From: Rhodoferax sp. OV413
GTDB lineage: Bacteria; Pseudomonadota; Gammaproteobacteria; Burkholderiales; Burkholderiaceae_C
Direction of reading: 5' to 3'
Assembly: GCA_945861785.1 (NCBI GenBank)
Contig: CAMAWD010000022.1
Location: 1-64,000 of the forward strand
Length of the DNA: 64,000 nucleotides
How positions within the stretch are numbered: position 1 is the first letter of the stretch; each line of letters begins with the position of its first letter. The position numbers and the translations under genes were made by a program. The notes beneath the pieces are model-generated. The model saw nothing but the letters and a program-made list of their open reading frames with translations. It had not been told where the DNA came from and made no database searches. Shown here in pieces: positions 52,671 through 62,288 of the stretch.

Positions 52671-53050
52671 ATGTGCCCCACTTCGTCGGGGATATCGTAG
52701 AAGGTGGGGTGGCGGTAGATCTTGTCGGCTGCCGGATCGAACAACTCACCCTTGTCGTCGGGATTGCTGGCGGTGATCGCCACCGAGGGCACGACCCAGA
52801 TGCTCACGCCCTCCTGGCGCCGGGTGTACACATCGCGCGCCATGATGAGCGCCTGTCGCGCATCGCAAGCATGCAGGCTGCCGCAATGCTTGTGGTCCAG
52901 GCCCTGCTTGCTGCGCACGAACACCTCCCACAGCGGCCACTCCTTCATTGCAGGCTTCGGGGCCGTGCCGTGCAGATGTTTTTCGCTCACTGGAAGACCT
53001 TCGTGCTGCGCACTGCGGTATTCGCCCTTGGGGCGGCCCGGCGGGCTCAT
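52667..53050 (-). CDS. paaB: Phenylacetyl-CoA epoxidase subunit PaaB
   Basis: 127 residues; the conserved part from [20 protein letters not shown] is the usual 95-residue PaaB, so there is an N-terminal extension of about 35 residues (or a later start). [20 protein letters not shown] and [11 protein letters not shown] are characteristic. It bridges PaaAC units. The start overlaps the paaA stop. Confidence 0.93.
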   Translation of the reverse strand: MSPPGRPKGEYRSAQHEGLPVSEKHLHGTAPKPAMKEWPLWEVFVRSKQGLDHKHCGSLHACDARQALIMARDVYTRRQEGVSIWVVPSVAITASNPDDKGELFDPAADKIYRHPTFYDIPDEVGHM

Positions 53051-54066
53051 GCCGCCTCCTTCGTGCTGCGTTGTTGCTGTTTGCGGGCATACGCCATGGC
53101 CGCATCACGGACCCACTGGCCGTCCTCGTGCGCCTTGACACGGGTGGCCAGCCGCTCTTTGTTGCAGGGGCCGTTTCCGTTCACCGTGGCCCAGAATTCA
53201 TCCCAGTCGATCTGGCCGTAGTCGTGGTGGCCACGCTCCTCGTTCCATGCAAGGTCGGGGTCTGGCAAGGTGACACCCAGCACCCTGGCCTGTGGAACGG
53301 TGGCGTCGACGAACTTCTGGCGCAGGTCATCGTTGCTGATGCGCTTGATGCCCCAGCGCATGCCCTGCGCGCTGTGCGGACTGTCCGAATCGGGCGGGCC
53401 GAACATGGCCAGGCATTTCCACCAATAGCGGTTGACGGCGTCCTGGACCATGTCCTTCTGCGCCTGGCTGCCACGCACCATCACCAGCAGCGCCTCGTAG
53501 CCCTGGCGCTGGTGGAAACTCTCCTCCTTGCACACCCGCACCATGGCGCGGGCGTAGGGCCCGTAACTGCAACGGCACAGCGGGATCTGGTTCATGATGG
53601 CCGCTCCGTCGACCAGCCAGCCGATCACGCCAACGTCGGCCCAGTTGAGCGTGGGATAGTTGAAGATCGAGCTGTACTTGGCTTTGCCGCTGTGCAGGCC
53701 GTCCAGCATCTGCTCGCGGCTCGTGCCCAGCGTCTCGGCGGCGCTGTACAGGTACAGGCCGTGCCCGCCTTCGTCCTGCACCTTGGCGATCAGGATTGCC
53801 TTGCGTTTGAGGCTGGGCGCGCGGCTGATCCAGTTGCCCTCGGGCAGCATGCCGACGATCTCGGAATGGGCATGCTGGCTGATCTGTCGCACCAGCGTCT
53901 TGCGGTAGGCCTCGGGCATCCAGTCCTGGGGCTCGATGCGCCCATCACCGTCGATACAGGCGTCGAATTTCGCCATCAGCTCGGCGGGTTCGGTGGACCC
54001 GACTTGCTTGACAGCCTTTTGGGCGGGATCGTCCTGAACACTGAAGGATTGCGTGTACATGCTCAT
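53047..54066 (-). CDS. paaA: Phenylacetyl-CoA epoxidase catalytic subunit PaaA
   Basis: 339 residues. Di-iron ligand helices include [40 protein letters not shown] and [15 protein letters not shown]. With PaaC it epoxidises phenylacetyl-CoA, the committed ring-activation step. The downstream isomerase and beta-oxidation genes (paaG, F, H, J, Z) are not in the window. Confidence 0.96.
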   Translation of the reverse strand: MSMYTQSFSVQDDPAQKAVKQVGSTEPAELMAKFDACIDGDGRIEPQDWMPEAYRKTLVRQISQHAHSEIVGMLPEGNWISRAPSLKRKAILIAKVQDEGGHGLYLYSAAETLGTSREQMLDGLHSGKAKYSSIFNYPTLNWADVGVIGWLVDGAAIMNQIPLCRCSYGPYARAMVRVCKEESFHQRQGYEALLVMVRGSQAQKDMVQDAVNRYWWKCLAMFGPPDSDSPHSAQGMRWGIKRISNDDLRQKFVDATVPQARVLGVTLPDPDLAWNEERGHHDYGQIDWDEFWATVNGNGPCNKERLATRVKAHEDGQWVRDAAMAYARKQQQRSTKEAA

Positions 54067-54108
54067 TCACTCCTGGGGGCGGGTCATCGGGGCGTGGTCG
54101 CGCCTTGT

Positions 54109-55434
54109 TCATGCCTGTTTGGGACGTTCGTCAAGGACGCGTTTGGCCTTGCCTGTAAGGCTGCGTGGCAGGGCGTCGAAATCCATCACGCAGACCTGGG
54201 TGGATATACCGATGTTGGTCTTGATGTGGTGCTGGACCGCCTGGGCAATCGATGCGATCTCGTCCTGCCCCAGGCGGCCCGAGAATGCGCGCTGCAACTC
54301 GCACCGCACTTCGACGTTGTCGAGGTGGCTGTCACGCGTCACGACGATCTGGTAGTTGCCCGACAGGCGGGCGTCGCGCAGGATCTGCTCCTCGATCTGG
54401 GTCGGAAACACGTTCACGCCACGGACGATCAGCATGTCGTCGGACCGCCCCACGATGCGCCCCATGCGCCTGAAGCTGCGCGACGTGGGGGGCTGCAGGC
54501 TGGTGAGGTCGCGCGATCGGTAACGAATGACGGGCATCGCCTCTTTGGTGAGCGAGGTAAAGACGAGTTCGCCCTCCTCGCCGTCGGCTACCGGCTCACC
54601 GGTGTCCGGATGGATGATCTCGGGGTAAAAATGGTCTTCCCAAACCACCGGGCCATCCTTGGACTCGATGCATTCACTCGCCACGCCAGGCCCCATCACC
54701 TCGGACAACCCGTAGATATCGACGGCGTCGAGCCCGAGCTTTTTCTCGATCTCTGCGCGCATGCCTTCGCCCCAGGGCTCAGCGCCAAAAATCCCCACCG
54801 AGAGCGAAATGTCCTGCGCTGAAATGCCCAGCCGCTCGAACTCCTCGGCAATCACGAGCGAGTACGACGGGGTGACCATGATGATGTCGGGGCGGAAATC
54901 GAGAATCAGCTGAACCTGTTTTTCGGTCTGCCCGCCAGACATCGGCACCACCGTGCACCCCAGCCGTTCCGCCCCATAGTGGGCCCCCAGACCGCCCGTG
55001 AACAGCCCGTAACCGTAGGCCACATGGCAGATGTCGCCCGCGCGCCCACCGGCGGCGCGGATGGAGCGCGCGCCCAGATGGGCCCAGGTGTCGATGTCCT
55101 TCAAGGTGTAACCGACCACTGTCGGCTTGCCGGTAGTGCCAGAGGATGCGTGCAACCGTGCCACGCGCTGGCGTGGAACCGCAAACATGCCAAACGGGTA
55201 GTTGTCGCGCAGGTCGGCCTTGGTCGTGAACGGAAATTTCGCAAGGTCGGCAAGCGTCTTCAGGTCGTCCGGGTGAACCCCTTTGGCCTCGAACTTCTTG
55301 CGGTAGTGGGGCACGTTGTCGTAGGCCTGCCGCAGCGACCATTTCAGCCGCTCGAGTTGCAGCGCCGTGATCTCGTCCCGGCTCGCGCGTTCGATCGGCT
55401 CGAGGTCGCCCGGGGCGGGTTGTCTGGCGGTCAT
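54109..55434 (-). CDS. paaK: Phenylacetate-CoA ligase
   Basis: 441 residues. ATP/AMP motif SSGTTGKPT at 97-105, YGYGLFTGGLGAHYGAERLG, and DIYGLSEVMGPGVASECIE; C-terminal domain with DMLIVRGVNVFPTQIEEQIL. It makes phenylacetyl-CoA for the PaaABCDE epoxidase. Position in the operon between paaI and paaA. Confidence 0.95.
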   Translation of the reverse strand: MTARQPAPGDLEPIERASRDEITALQLERLKWSLRQAYDNVPHYRKKFEAKGVHPDDLKTLADLAKFPFTTKADLRDNYPFGMFAVPRQRVARLHASSGTTGKPTVVGYTLKDIDTWAHLGARSIRAAGGRAGDICHVAYGYGLFTGGLGAHYGAERLGCTVVPMSGGQTEKQVQLILDFRPDIIMVTPSYSLVIAEEFERLGISAQDISLSVGIFGAEPWGEGMRAEIEKKLGLDAVDIYGLSEVMGPGVASECIESKDGPVVWEDHFYPEIIHPDTGEPVADGEEGELVFTSLTKEAMPVIRYRSRDLTSLQPPTSRSFRRMGRIVGRSDDMLIVRGVNVFPTQIEEQILRDARLSGNYQIVVTRDSHLDNVEVRCELQRAFSGRLGQDEIASIAQAVQHHIKTNIGISTQVCVMDFDALPRSLTGKAKRVLDERPKQA

Positions 55435-55480
55435 GGTGGTGTCTCCTGAAGGAGTTGGCTAGGGGCAGGGCCGGGGTGCG

Positions 55481-55948
55481 TCAGGCGCCCGGCTGAAGAC
55501 CGGCAATGACATCGCCTCCGATCCGATGGCTTTTCCCGCGGAACAGGGCAATTTGCCGCCCGCCCAGTACGCGAACCGCGATGTCATAGACGCCGGTGCG
55601 CCCCGTCGCGGCCCGCTCGGTGGCTTGTGCCTCGAGCAGCTCGCCTTCCCGCGCAGGCGCCAGGAAATCGATCTGGCATCCGGACGCCACCGCGTTGAGG
55701 TTGTAACTGTTGCAGGCGTAGGCGAACGCACTGTCGGCCAGGGTGAAGATGAAACCGCCATGGCAAATGCTGTGGCCATTGAGCATGTCGCGGCGCACCG
55801 CCATCCGCATGGTGGCGGTGCCCGGCCCGATGGCGCCCAGCGTCATGCCCAGGGCCTGGGTCGCGTTGTCACGTGCCCACATGGCCTGTCCCACCGCGCT
55901 CGCTAGCAGTTGCGCGTCGTCGGCGTTGGGCGGGGGCTGTGTTGTCAT
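55481..55948 (-). CDS. paaI: PaaI hydroxyphenylacetyl-CoA thioesterase
   Basis: 155 residues from the ATG at 55948; the longer frame is less conserved. Hot-dog fold with HGGFIFTLADSAFAYACNSY holding the active-site Asp. PaaI removes CoA from dead-end or toxic intermediates. First gene of the paa operon and 46 bp before paaK. Confidence 0.92.
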   Translation of the reverse strand: MTTQPPPNADDAQLLASAVGQAMWARDNATQALGMTLGAIGPGTATMRMAVRRDMLNGHSICHGGFIFTLADSAFAYACNSYNLNAVASGCQIDFLAPAREGELLEAQATERAATGRTGVYDIAVRVLGGRQIALFRGKSHRIGGDVIAGLQPGA

Positions 55949-56367
55949 GGTGGAAGCTTCAGATGGGGCGCGTCCAGGCGCGTGCATTTAGTGCGTTTCA
56001 ACTGCGGGCTTGCTTGAACAGCCACACCCTTGGCGACTCTCAGAACGGCCTTATGACACAAAATATTTGTCCAATAGAAACATCATGTATTAGTTTAATT
56101 TGCCACACCTCAAGGTAAATCAGGGTTTATACCAATCATCCTGGACGACTATTTGAAAAATAGCGATACAAGTCGACATGCCGTTCGCGCCACAACGCGG
56201 TGCGTGCAGGGAGCGCCTAACACCGCTGAAACGGTGGGTGCTGCTCCCCATACAACGGCATGACCTGTCAACACCGACAACGATGCCGCACGCCTTCTTC
56301 TATTGCAGGCGAGCCAATTGCGTCGGTAGCAGTAACTTTCGACGTCCGACGGGGCAGCCGCGCAGGC
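55949..56367. promoter_or_regulatory. paa operon promoter region
   Basis: 419 bp with no gene. The AT-rich part (56050-56165) contains ACAAA-ATA-TTTGT (56058-56070), an inverted repeat with 5-bp arms, about 115 bp upstream of paaI. It is the only place for the paa promoter and is a candidate PaaX or CRP-like site; it does not match the E. coli PaaX sequence I know. Confidence 0.45.
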
Positions 56368-57441
56368 TCAGGCGCTGCGGTACCACGCGACACCAGCATC
56401 GTCGGTGTCGATCCGCGCCTCGCCCCGCCGCACCAGGTAGTTCAGGTGGGCGATGCTTTCTCCGGTGGCCATGCCCAGCAGGTTCGGGTCGGACCCGATC
56501 GGTCGGGAAAACAGCTCTGCAAACACATCCACCGCGCGCTTGGGTTCGGACAGTGCAACCCGAAGCCGGTCGAGCGCCTGGTACTGGCTTTGCGACAGGT
56601 AGTCAAGGCGCGCATGCAGGCCGCGGAACGGCTCATTGTGGGCCGGCAACACCAGCACGTCGTCAGGGACCTCCGCGCGGATCTTGTCCAGGGAGGACAA
56701 CCAGTCACCCAGTGGGTCGGCATCGGGCTCGGTCGGAAACACCGACACATTGGAAGAGATGCGCGGCAGCACCTGATCACCCGAAATGAACAACTTCAAA
56801 TCCGTGCTGTGGAAACAGGCATGTTCGGGCGAATGCCCGTTCCCGACCACAACGCGCCAGTCATGGCGTCCGATTGCCAGGCGCTCACCATCGAACAACC
56901 TGCGGTAACTGTCGGGGATCGCGTGCACCAGTTTGCCAAAGCCGCCAAATCGGGCTCGGTAACTCCCGATGGAATCCTCATCCCACCCGGCCCGGCGGTA
57001 GAAGCCCACGCCATCCGGAGGTGCCTCGCGCCCGGTGTCTGCGACCAGCACACGGCAAGTCAGGTATTCCAGCCGTGTCATCCAAAGGCGGCAATTGAAC
57101 TTGCGCGTCAACCAGCCTGCCATGCCCACATGGTCGGGGTGCATGTGCGTCACAAAAAGCCGTTTCAAGCCGCCGGACGACAATGCGCCGTCGGCACCGA
57201 ACAACTTGCGCCATGCCGCAGCGGTTTCGCTGCTCTGTACACCGCTGTCGAACACAGCCCATCCGTCGACGTCCCTGACTGCCCACAGGTTGATGTACAC
57301 CAGCGCGAACGGCAGCGGCATGCGGAGCCACAACACGCCAGGTGCAACTTCGCGCACCTCGCCTGGTGCCGGGGCATCGCCGCAGGGATAGTCCAGCACC
57401 GGCTTGGCGGCCCGGTCTGTGATAAGACTTGCGTCACTCAT
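56368..57441 (-). CDS. MBL-fold metallo-hydrolase
   Basis: 357 residues. Zn motif THMHPDHVG near residue 98, GNGHSPEHACFHSTDLKLF with the next His, GDQVLPRISSNVSVFP, and VLPAHNEPFRGLHARLDYL for the last ligand. This arrangement fits the glyoxalase II/LACTB2-like group, often thioesterases or lactonases. It is divergent from gmk and on the same strand as paaI; it may act on an acyl-CoA but that is a guess. Confidence 0.88.
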   Translation of the reverse strand: MSDASLITDRAAKPVLDYPCGDAPAPGEVREVAPGVLWLRMPLPFALVYINLWAVRDVDGWAVFDSGVQSSETAAAWRKLFGADGALSSGGLKRLFVTHMHPDHVGMAGWLTRKFNCRLWMTRLEYLTCRVLVADTGREAPPDGVGFYRRAGWDEDSIGSYRARFGGFGKLVHAIPDSYRRLFDGERLAIGRHDWRVVVGNGHSPEHACFHSTDLKLFISGDQVLPRISSNVSVFPTEPDADPLGDWLSSLDKIRAEVPDDVLVLPAHNEPFRGLHARLDYLSQSQYQALDRLRVALSEPKRAVDVFAELFSRPIGSDPNLLGMATGESIAHLNYLVRRGEARIDTDDAGVAWYRSA

Positions 57442-57572
57442 GGGATTGGGGGGGGTAAGAAAGAGCAGGCTTCATTTTGCGCTATTGCCGCCATTGGCCC
57501 GTGGAATGGACCGTACTCTGTAGCCACATAGAATGGGGGGGCATTTTCGGCCGTCTTTTCGACTCATACCCC

Positions 57573-58193
57573 ATGGACTATCCCGGCAATCTTTTTGTGG
57601 TCGCTGCACCGAGCGGGGCTGGCAAGTCCAGCCTCGTCAAGGCATTGCTGGAACTGGACTCCCACGTCAAACCCTCTGTGTCACACACCACCCGCCCGCC
57701 GCGGGGCCAGGAGATCAACGGCAGGGAGTACTTCTTCGTCTCGCCTGCCGAATTTGATGCGATGGTGAAGGCCGATGGTTTTGTCGAGTGGGCCGAGGTG
57801 CACGGGCATCGTTATGGAACCTCGCGCCAGGCGATTGCACAACGCATGCAGGAAGGCTCCGATGTGGTTCTGGAGATCGACTTTCAGGGTGCAGTGTCCA
57901 TCAAGCAGTTGTTCGCCAATGCTGTGTCGATCTTCATCCTTCCGCCGAGTTGGGAGGAGTTGCGCTCGCGCCTGGAACGTCGCGGGGAGGATGCCGCGGC
58001 AACCATCGAGCTGCGCCTGAAGAACGCCGCCCTCGAAGTGGCCCAGGTCGATCGGTTCGACTTCGTTATAATCAACGACTCGTTTGATCGCGCACTGTTT
58101 GACCTCAAAGCCATCGTGCACGCGCAGCGACTCAAGCTTGCGGCACAGCGCCGCGCCCGCGCCGGCATCTTCGCTGCGCTGAATATTTCCTAG
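57573..58193 (+). CDS. gmk: Guanylate kinase
   Basis: 206 residues from the ATG at 57573. P-loop APSGAGKSS (12-20), GMP-binding [20 protein letters not shown], and [20 protein letters not shown]. It converts GMP to GDP. Start of the gmk-rpoZ-spoT run, 25 bp before rpoZ. Confidence 0.96.
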   Translation: MDYPGNLFVVAAPSGAGKSSLVKALLELDSHVKPSVSHTTRPPRGQEINGREYFFVSPAEFDAMVKADGFVEWAEVHGHRYGTSRQAIAQRMQEGSDVVLEIDFQGAVSIKQLFANAVSIFILPPSWEELRSRLERRGEDAAATIELRLKNAALEVAQVDRFDFVIINDSFDRALFDLKAIVHAQRLKLAAQRRARAGIFAALNIS

Positions 58194-58218
58194 TCAAATC
58201 TTGTTTATCGGAGTTCGC

Positions 58219-58422
58219 ATGGCCCGCATCACTGTTGAAGACTGCCTCGTACAAATCCCCAACCGGTTCCAACTCGTGCTGGCAGCGACCTACCGGGCGC
58301 GCATGCTGAGCCAGGGCCACGCACCAAAAATCGAGAGCAAAAACAAGCCTGGCGTAACCGCGCTGCGCGAAATTGCGGCGGGCAAGGTGGGCCTGGAGAT
58401 GCTGAAAAAAGTCCCGCTCTGA
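58219..58422 (+). CDS. rpoZ: RNA polymerase omega subunit
   Basis: 67 residues from the ATG at 58219. [20 protein letters not shown] and [16 protein letters not shown] are the omega signatures. It stabilises RNA polymerase and is part of a ppGpp site, fitting its place before spoT. Followed by a strong terminator. Confidence 0.96.
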   Translation: MARITVEDCLVQIPNRFQLVLAATYRARMLSQGHAPKIESKNKPGVTALREIAAGKVGLEMLKKVPL

Positions 58423-58443
58423 GGCACACTAAATCCACCAGCG

Positions 58444-58472
58444 ATGGCACCCTTGCAGGTGCCATTTTTTTT
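58444..58472 (+). terminator. Rho-independent terminator after rpoZ
   Basis: ATGGCACC (58444-58451) pairs perfectly with GGTGCCAT (58458-58465) around a 6-nt loop, directly followed by a run of T to 58472. It lies 21 bp after the rpoZ stop and 40 bp before spoT, so spoT needs read-through or its own promoter. Confidence 0.85.
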
Positions 58473-58511
58473 GGCCGTACGACTTGCAGGCCCGCGCGCT
58501 ATATTTGAGGG

Positions 58512-60773
58512 GTGACAGACCCCATCAGCCCGCCAGCCCCCACCAAGCGCAACCGCAAAGCCCCGGCGAGCGTTTCAGTCAGCCCTGCCGCGGCCAATGC
58601 GGCAGCGGCCAGCTTCAAGGCACTGACATCCAAGCTTGACTACCTGCCAGCCAGCGACATTCAGAAAGTCAGGCTCGCGTACAAGTTCGCCGACGAGGCC
58701 CATCTGGGGCAGATCCGCAACAGTGGCGAGCCCTACATCACCCACCCAATTGCCGTTGCAGCGCAATGCGCAGACTGGAAACTCGACGCACAGGCGCTCA
58801 TGGCAGCCTTGCTGCACGACGCCCTGGAGGATTGCGGTGTCACCAAGGTCGAGTTGATCGAGCGTTTTGGCTCCCCGGTTGCAGAACTTGTCGATGGCCT
58901 CACCAAGCTGGACAAGCTGCATTTCACGACGCGCGAGGAAAACCAGGCCGAGTCGTTCCGCAAGATGCTGCTGGCCATGGCCCGCGATGTGCGGGTGATC
59001 CTGATCAAACTTGCCGATCGCTCCCACAACATGCGCACTCTGGCCGATGTGTCAAGAGAAAAGTGGGGCCGCATATCGTCCGAAACGCTGGACATCTACG
59101 CCCCCATTGCGCACCGGTTGGGGCTGAACCAGATCTATCGCGAGCTGCAGGAGCTTTCGTTCACCTACCTGCACCCGTGGCGTCACGCGACCCTCAGCAG
59201 GGCCGTCGACAAGGCACGCAGCCGGCGACGCGATCTGATCCAGAAGGTCCAGCGCGAGCTTGAGACTGCGTTCGCCGATGCGGGCATGGCGTTGCGCGTT
59301 GCCGGGCGCGAAAAGTCTGTCTACTCCATCTACCGCAAGATGGACCAGAAGCACCTGAGTTTTGCGCAGGTCACTGACATCTACGGCTTTCGTCTTATCG
59401 TGCCAACGCTGATGGACTGTTACACAGCGCTGGGCGCTCTGCACCAACTCTACAAACCGGTGCCCGGCCGCTTCAAGGACCACATCGCCATCCCGAAACT
59501 CAACGGCTACCAGTCCCTGCATACAACGCTGGTGGGCCCGGCTGGCGTGAACATCGAATTCCAGTTGCGCACGGAAGGCATGAACCTGGTCGCCGAGTCG
59601 GGCGTGGCGGCCCATTGGTTGTACAAGGCCAAACACCCCGAATCGGGCAACTCTGTCCGGCTTGGCAGCCAGTGGTTGCAATCCCTGCTGGACATCCAGC
59701 GCGAAACCGGCGATGCGGCGGAGTTCTGGGACCACGTAAAGGTCGACCTCTACCCCGACGCGGTCTATGTGTTCACGCCCAAGAGCCAGATCCTGTCGCT
59801 GCCCCGTGGGGCGACGGTGGTGGACTTCGCCTATGCCATCCACAGCAACGTCGGCGACCGGACGATGGCCGCAAGCATCAATGGCGAACAGGTGCCATTG
59901 CGTACCGAACTGAAAAATGGCGACGTCGTGGAGGTGGTGACGGCACCGTTGTCGAGCCCCAATCCGGCCTGGTTGAGTTTTGTACGTACCGGGCGGGCGC
60001 GCTCCAAGATCCGGCACCACCTCAAAACACTGGCGCATGCCGAATCCGAGAGCTTCGGCCGCAAGCTGCTAGCCCAGGCCTTGCGCGCAGAAGGCATTGA
60101 ACGCTTTCCGGACGACGAAATCGCGCACCATACGGTCTGGGAACGGTTGCTGCGCTTCACAGGAAACCGCAGCAGGTCCGAACTCCTGATCGATATTGGC
60201 TTGGGCAAACGTATCGCGACGATTGTTGGAAAGCGCCTGGTAACCTTGCTGGCAGAAGAAACCGGCGAAAAGCCAGACCCACTGCTGCTCACGCGCGAGC
60301 GTTTCACAGCCCGCGATGCCCTGGGGCAAGGCAGTGTGACGCTGGACGGCAGCGAGAACGCCTCTGTGCTCTACTCGACCTGCTGCCGGCCGATACCCGG
60401 AGACCCCATCGTCGGCTACCTCGGGCGCGGCGAAGGCCTGGTGGTCCACATCGCCGCATGTCCGATCGCAAGCAAGCTGCAACACAAGGACAGCGAGCGC
60501 TTCATCGCGGTGGATTGGGCAGATGAACCCGTCCGGCCCTTCGAGGCGCAGATCGTCACCTCGGTGGTCAACGGCAAAGGCGTGCTGGCACGTGTCGCCG
60601 CAGCCCTGGCGGCGGCTGAGGCCGACATCACCCACATTGACATGGGTCAGGACAGCGCCCAGGATGCAACCGACCTGCGTTTTGTGATCGCCATCCGGGA
60701 CAAGTCCCACCTGGATGTAGCCCTGCGGAACCTGCGCAGAACACCATCCGTCTCGCGGGCCGACAGAATTTGA
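58512..60773 (+). CDS. spoT: Bifunctional (p)ppGpp synthetase/hydrolase SpoT/Rel
   Basis: 753 residues from a GTG start preceded by GAGGG. HD hydrolase with H102-D103 (LLHDALEDCG), synthetase with GRFKDHIAIPKLNGYQSLHT near 320-338, TGS domain near 417-480 (VYVFTPKSQILSLPRGATVV), and a C-terminal ACT domain near 676-745. Both catalytic regions look intact. It sets the stringent-response level. Converges on greB with only 2 bp between stops. Confidence 0.95.
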   Translation: MTDPISPPAPTKRNRKAPASVSVSPAAANAAAASFKALTSKLDYLPASDIQKVRLAYKFADEAHLGQIRNSGEPYITHPIAVAAQCADWKLDAQALMAALLHDALEDCGVTKVELIERFGSPVAELVDGLTKLDKLHFTTREENQAESFRKMLLAMARDVRVILIKLADRSHNMRTLADVSREKWGRISSETLDIYAPIAHRLGLNQIYRELQELSFTYLHPWRHATLSRAVDKARSRRRDLIQKVQRELETAFADAGMALRVAGREKSVYSIYRKMDQKHLSFAQVTDIYGFRLIVPTLMDCYTALGALHQLYKPVPGRFKDHIAIPKLNGYQSLHTTLVGPAGVNIEFQLRTEGMNLVAESGVAAHWLYKAKHPESGNSVRLGSQWLQSLLDIQRETGDAAEFWDHVKVDLYPDAVYVFTPKSQILSLPRGATVVDFAYAIHSNVGDRTMAASINGEQVPLRTELKNGDVVEVVTAPLSSPNPAWLSFVRTGRARSKIRHHLKTLAHAESESFGRKLLAQALRAEGIERFPDDEIAHHTVWERLLRFTGNRSRSELLIDIGLGKRIATIVGKRLVTLLAEETGEKPDPLLLTRERFTARDALGQGSVTLDGSENASVLYSTCCRPIPGDPIVGYLGRGEGLVVHIAACPIASKLQHKDSERFIAVDWADEPVRPFEAQIVTSVVNGKGVLARVAAALAAAEADITHIDMGQDSAQDATDLRFVIAIRDKSHLDVALRNLRRTPSVSRADRI

Positions 60774-60775
60774 CC

Positions 60776-61345
60776 TTACCCCGGCGCCGGCGCGCGCGGG
60801 TAGTCAATTCGCAGAACCTCGATCTCGGACACACCCGCTGGCGTCACGAGCGACAAGGCATCACCGGTTCGTGCCTTGAGCAGGGTCCGGGCGATCGGGG
60901 AGACCCAGGTCACCTCGCCCTGTGCGCTGTCGGCCTCGTCGATGCCGAGAATGGTTACCACACGCTCAAGGCCGCCCTCATCGACGTAGGCAACCGTGGC
61001 CCCGAAAAAAATCTGGTCTGTGCCATGGTGCACCGACGGATCGGTGATCTCTGCGATTTCGAGGCGCTTGGTCAGGAAACGGATGCGCCGATCGATCTCG
61101 CGAAGCCGCTTCTTGCCGTAGATGTAGTCACCGTTTTCCGACCGGTCGCCGTTGCTGGCCGCCCAATGGACCACCTCCACGACCTTGGGCCGTTCGTTGT
61201 CGATCAGGTCGAGCAGTTCCTTACGAAGCCGCGCGTAGCCCTGGGGCGTGATGTAGTTCTTGCCATTGCCCGGCAACGGTGGCAACGGGATGTCGTCATC
61301 ATCATCGTCCTGCGCATCGGACTCCCTGGTAAATGCCTTGCTCAT
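60776..61345 (-). CDS. greB: Transcription elongation factor GreB
   Basis: 189 residues. N-terminal coiled coil with the acidic tip NGDRSENGDYIYGKKRLREI (GreB form, with the catalytic D/E), and a C-terminal FKBP-like domain (ATVAYVDEGGLERVVTILGI). An Asp-rich stretch at residues 12-18 precedes it. Rescues backtracked RNA polymerase. Confidence 0.94.
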   Translation of the reverse strand: MSKAFTRESDAQDDDDDDIPLPPLPGNGKNYITPQGYARLRKELLDLIDNERPKVVEVVHWAASNGDRSENGDYIYGKKRLREIDRRIRFLTKRLEIAEITDPSVHHGTDQIFFGATVAYVDEGGLERVVTILGIDEADSAQGEVTWVSPIARTLLKARTGDALSLVTPAGVSEIEVLRIDYPRAPAPG

Positions 61346-61418
61346 GGTGAGATTGAACGTGAAAATTCCATTGTTGCTCCGAATGGCCGCGCGCCGTTGG
61401 ACAAGTCTCTCCCGACGC

Positions 61419-61592
61419 TCAAGCCGCGATGCAATGGGCCTCCAGATTCACATTCAGGCCCTCGCGAATCGCATGAAAGATGGCCGCAAGGTTGTCCATG
61501 CTGGGATTGCCGGTCGGTGACAACATCCGGTGAAGGCTTTTGCTCGGTTTTTCCGGGCGGCAGGCAAGTTGCTCGAAGCCGATGGTCACATT
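61419..61592 (-). pseudogene. C-terminal remnant of an HTH antitoxin-like protein
   Basis: The frame ending at the stop at 61419-61421 reads KPSKSLHRMLSPTGNPSMDN and LAAIFHAIREGLNVNLEA, the pattern of addiction-module antidote (HigA/XRE-like) proteins (L-S-x-x-G-N-P-x-x). Only about 55 codons are left; the upstream part is replaced by transposase sequence on the other strand. No toxin gene is nearby. Confidence 0.5.
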
Positions 61593-61599
61593 CACCAAG

Positions 61600-62265
61600 T
61601 TGCGCAGGAGTTCATGCAGCGGCTGGCGGCGCTGGTGCCAAGGCCCAGACTGCATCTGATCCGCTTCCATGGCGTGCTGGCCCCCAACGCCAAGCTGCGC
61701 GCGCTGGTGGTGCAGCAAGAGGTGCCGCAAGTGCCCGAGACGCCAGCCCAAGCTGTGGCACCTGCCGAGTGCGAGGCGAACTGTGTGCACCACCGAGCGG
61801 TGCGGCTGAGCTGGGCCCAGCTGCTCAAGCGGGTGTTCGACCTTGACCTGCAGCACTGCCCGAACTGCGGTGGCGATCTGAGGAACATCGCGGCGATCCT
61901 GGGGCCGCCGGTGATCGAGAAGATCCTTAGCACCTGGGTCTGCAGGCCCGGGCGCCGCCTCGGGCACCAGCCCGTGGCCAGGCGCTGCAAACGGCCTGAG
62001 GCTGCCCACCCGTGACAGGTCAAGCGACCCGGCGACCAGGGCCGCTGCGGTCGGCTGCGTCCGAGTGGTTGGGGGGCCTACGGACGCGGCCCGAAGGCAA
62101 GCGATAACCCGTAGACGGCGCCAGGGGGAGGCGAATTTTGGCTGGGCCTTCAACGCCCAACAGCTCGCCAGCAGATCTCAGCCTGCATCCAAAGGCGGAT
62201 TCAAGCATGTCGGGTGCTGCGTCCCGCCCCTGTTTTGCCGTATTCGGGGTGCCGTGGGATAGGAA
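61600..62265 (+). mobile_element. IS91-family transposase remnant
   Basis: A frame on the + strand gives EFMQRLAALVPRPRLHLIRF, HGVLAPNAKLRALV, LSWAQLLKRVFDLDLQHCPN with CGG, and AAILGPPVIEKILSTW, the C-terminal part of an IS91 Y2-type transposase. The catalytic Tyr region is missing and the last residues are out of frame. Non-coding sequence to about 62265 is probably the element's end. IS91 elements move by rolling-circle replication and often leave one-ended copies. Confidence 0.75.
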
Positions 62266-62288
62266 AAGGGCGTTTGAAAAGCCTATCC
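62257..62288. repeat. Inverted repeat across the IS91/CoA-transferase junction
   Basis: GGATAGG (62257-62263) and CCTATCC (62282-62288) with an 18-nt spacer. The right arm is inside the last family-like codons of the CoA-transferase remnant and the left arm in presumed IS sequence. It may be the hairpin at the IS91 terminus or a chance match. Confidence 0.35.
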
